Positions 29,397 to 30,683 of a stretch of DNA of 30,683 bases are shown in pieces. Positions within the stretch are counted from its first letter, which is position 1. Each line of letters begins with the position of its first letter. A model generated the notes under the pieces. The model was not told where the DNA came from, ran no database searches, and saw only the letters and a program-made list of their open reading frames with translations. A program made the position numbers and the translations under genes. Origin of the DNA: Damh-18 sp964390945 (GTDB lineage Bacteria; Patescibacteriota; Minisyncoccia; Phycocordibacterales; UBA918); contig CAYMIV010000011.1 in the NCBI GenBank assembly GCA_964390945.1, positions 1 through 30,683 on the forward strand. Reading direction: 5' to 3'.

Positions 29397-29558
29397 ACAT
29401 CACCTCAGTGTCGATGTTCAAGAAGTGGGGGTTGCGCTTACTCTAACCGCCATTCTAGCACGTGATTATTCATTTTGTTTTATCTTCCGCACTCCTTTAC
29501 ATCACCACCCGATTTTGCAATACTGCAAGAAATTGTTCTTTACATGGGGGGGTGCGCA

Positions 29559-30170
29559 ATGCGCGAGCAACGAAAAAGGCGGTATCGACCAAATGCTGGT
29601 CTACCCGATTTGCACGAAGGTTCGTATGCAAAGCGTGAGGAAGTGCTTCAAATCTTTTTTTCGGAGCTCAAACGCCAGGGGTGGTTCATTGATCGCCTTG
29701 CACTCGTCGGTCAAGTTCCAATTCAGGTTGTGCCAAGCAAGCTCGTATTCCTCGTTACCTTTCAGGTGAACGTGAGCAATGACACAGTGTTGTTTAATGT
29801 GTCCTGTGACACTCGGCATTTTCTTAATGTTCCGGGAAGACGATTCCTCGTGCATATGCGGAAACGTTTCCGTGAAAACGGCATCACACTCCACTGGAAA
29901 CGGCCGCGACACGTCAACCTTGAATGGGTGTTCCACTCGCCTGCGCTTAGGAAAAACCGTCGCCCCCGCTCGATTCTCGCTGATTTGGACGAGCAGATAC
30001 AGAACGCGATTGAGCTCGTCTCCCTCTGCACGCATGCGCTCAAGGCGTGTGACCGTCACGACCGACGCGACCGGAAGACCGGTAAACGACTACATCTGCC
30101 GGAGAGTACAGATCCGAGACTGCTCACATCCTGGGTCAGCCATGGATCTGACGGCATAACACTCCATTGA
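29559..30170 (+). CDS. Unknown-family protein, first of a tandem paralogue pair
   Basis: 203 residues from ATG 29559, with a G-rich Shine-Dalgarno-like stretch (29546-29553) just upstream; ATG 29544 is in frame and possible. After a very basic N-terminus (MREQRKRRYRPN) comes a helix ending FFSELKRQGWFID, several beta strands (IQVVPSKLVFLVTFQVNVS, TVLFNVSCDTRHF), a helix (RRFLVHMRKRF), two more strands and a C-terminal helix, then a polar tail. The same order and spaced residues appear in the next gene. The alpha-beta3-alpha-beta2-alpha layout resembles YbjN or type III chaperone-like folds, which is only an inference. A terminator follows its stop directly. Confidence 0.7.
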   Translation: MREQRKRRYRPNAGLPDLHEGSYAKREEVLQIFFSELKRQGWFIDRLALVGQVPIQVVPSKLVFLVTFQVNVSNDTVLFNVSCDTRHFLNVPGRRFLVHMRKRFRENGITLHWKRPRHVNLEWVFHSPALRKNRRPRSILADLDEQIQNAIELVSLCTHALKACDRHDRRDRKTGKRLHLPESTDPRLLTSWVSHGSDGITLH

Positions 30171-30197
30171 CGCCACACCTACGGTGTGGCGTTTTCT
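30171..30197 (+). terminator. Terminator after the 29559 gene
   Basis: Perfect 9-base stem CGCCACACC (30171-30179) with GGTGTGGCG (30183-30191), 3-base loop, followed by TTTTCTT. It starts on the base after the stop codon. Confidence 0.88.
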
Positions 30198-30264
30198 TGC
30201 AGACCTCGACCTCCTCTGCAATACTGATACGAGACGCTCTCATAAAATCTTTGAGGAGACTGCT

Positions 30265-30683
30265 ATGTCGGAAGTAATTTGTGGTCTGCTCTCCGAATTA
30301 GAAGAAATAGGATGGAAGATCGATTTTTCGCAATTTGCAGGAGAGGTGCGGGTCATGCTGCTCCCGAATGCCGATGTGCGCGGCAAGTTCATCTTTAACA
30401 CCGATACCAACCATCTCGGGGTTTCCTTAAAAGTCGACACCGCCTGTACGTCGAATGTTCATACGGAGAACTTCATTGCCCTCTTGAGGCATCGCATGAA
30501 GGCATCCGAGGAGACGGTGTTAATCATTGAATCCCCGGGAAAATTCGAAGTAGAACGATCGATCCACCGCCCGACACTCTTTAATTCGCAGGACGAATCT
30601 GATTACGCGACAGCGTTTTGGGCTCAGTTCTACTACTGCAGCTCGTTCGTATTGTCGTACGCACTCATCCTCGAAATGCTCGG
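30265..30683 (+). CDS. Unknown-family protein, second of the tandem pair, partial
   Basis: An open frame of 139 codons from ATG 30265 to the right edge, so its C-terminus is missing. GAGGAG lies 6 bases before the ATG. The product starts MSEVICGLLSELEEIGWKID, then strands VRVMLLP and KFIFNTD, GVSLKVDT, a helix NFIALLRHRMK, strands ETVLIIES and EVERSIHRPTLF, and a C-terminal helix. Shared with the previous gene in the same order: SEL-x3-GW-x-ID, a V-x-V-x3-P strand, V-x-DT, a helix with R-x-R, and a strand ending in H-x-P-x-L (HRPTL here, HSPAL in the neighbour). This indicates duplication. The separating terminator implies separate transcription. Family not recognised. Confidence 0.72.
   Translation, partial: MSEVICGLLSELEEIGWKIDFSQFAGEVRVMLLPNADVRGKFIFNTDTNHLGVSLKVDTACTSNVHTENFIALLRHRMKASEETVLIIESPGKFEVERSIHRPTLFNSQDESDYATAFWAQFYYCSSFVLSYALILEML

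Noticed and set aside
1..30683. CRISPR arrays, insertion sequences, phage genes, rRNA or complete tRNA genes.
   Set aside because: I looked for regularly spaced repeats, transposase motifs and tRNA/rRNA signatures and saw none.

Overview
The window looks like a piece of a Patescibacteria (Candidate Phyla Radiation) genome, most likely from the Parcubacteria side. This is inferred from gene content and style: housekeeping genes packed with overlaps or a few bases between them, almost no Shine-Dalgarno sites on core genes, very short leaders, divergent versions of universal proteins (NusA, PGK, S12, SOD-like), and a type IV pilus/competence kit (PilB, PilC, pseudopilin-like proteins, ComEC in two pieces). 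TGA is used as a normal stop (pgk, hit, comEC, fusA-side genes), so the recoded Gracilibacteria/SR1 code does not apply. A run of ten N at 3783-3792 marks a scaffold gap, so this is a draft or metagenome assembly.

Layout. 1-2411 (minus): a secreted coiled-coil protein cut by the window edge, then the nusA-ppa unit ending at a perfect terminator. 2412-4860: a control region with strong palindromes, then an accessory cassette with strong Shine-Dalgarno sites (membrane coiled-coil protein, 45-residue membrane peptide, TAXI-like solute receptor holding the gap). 4894-11755: a pilus operon, pilB, pilC and three pilin-like proteins, one very large and modular. 11875-14679: tpiA, pgk and an MTH1-like NUDIX hydrolase overlap head to tail and meet a HIT gene on the other strand. 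14734-21864: recJ, rnhA, comEC and the detached metallo-beta-lactamase half of ComEC on plus, with a small membrane protein, an SOD-like gene and rpmB on minus, then a site-2 protease. 21901-28513: rpsL and rpsG, then about 3.4 kb of unrelated genes (84-residue membrane protein, helical protein, GH15-like enzyme, calcium-repeat surface protein) before fusA. 28514-29024 has no convincing gene but is full of RNA structure. The right end holds unrecognised small genes, two of which look like tandem paralogues.

How the parts fit. DNA uptake and surface structures are well represented: the PilB ATPase and PilC platform would assemble the pseudopilins, ComEC would carry DNA across the membrane, and RecJ and RNase HI would process nucleic acid. 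TPI and PGK are a lower-glycolysis pair. The MTH1-like NUDIX enzyme and the SOD-like protein suggest exposure to oxidative stress. NusA, S12, S7, L28 and EF-G are core expression genes.

The least explained material is non-coding: a roughly 250-base multi-helix RNA candidate with a pseudoknot downstream of fusA (28526-28776), a nested hairpin leader upstream of fusA, an 18-base inverted repeat around the rpsG terminator, and palindromes in front of the TAXI cassette. The protein oddities are a native arginine at the streptomycin-resistance position of S12 with a shortened neighbouring loop, an RNase HI whose hybrid-binding-like domain is C-terminal, and a split comEC.
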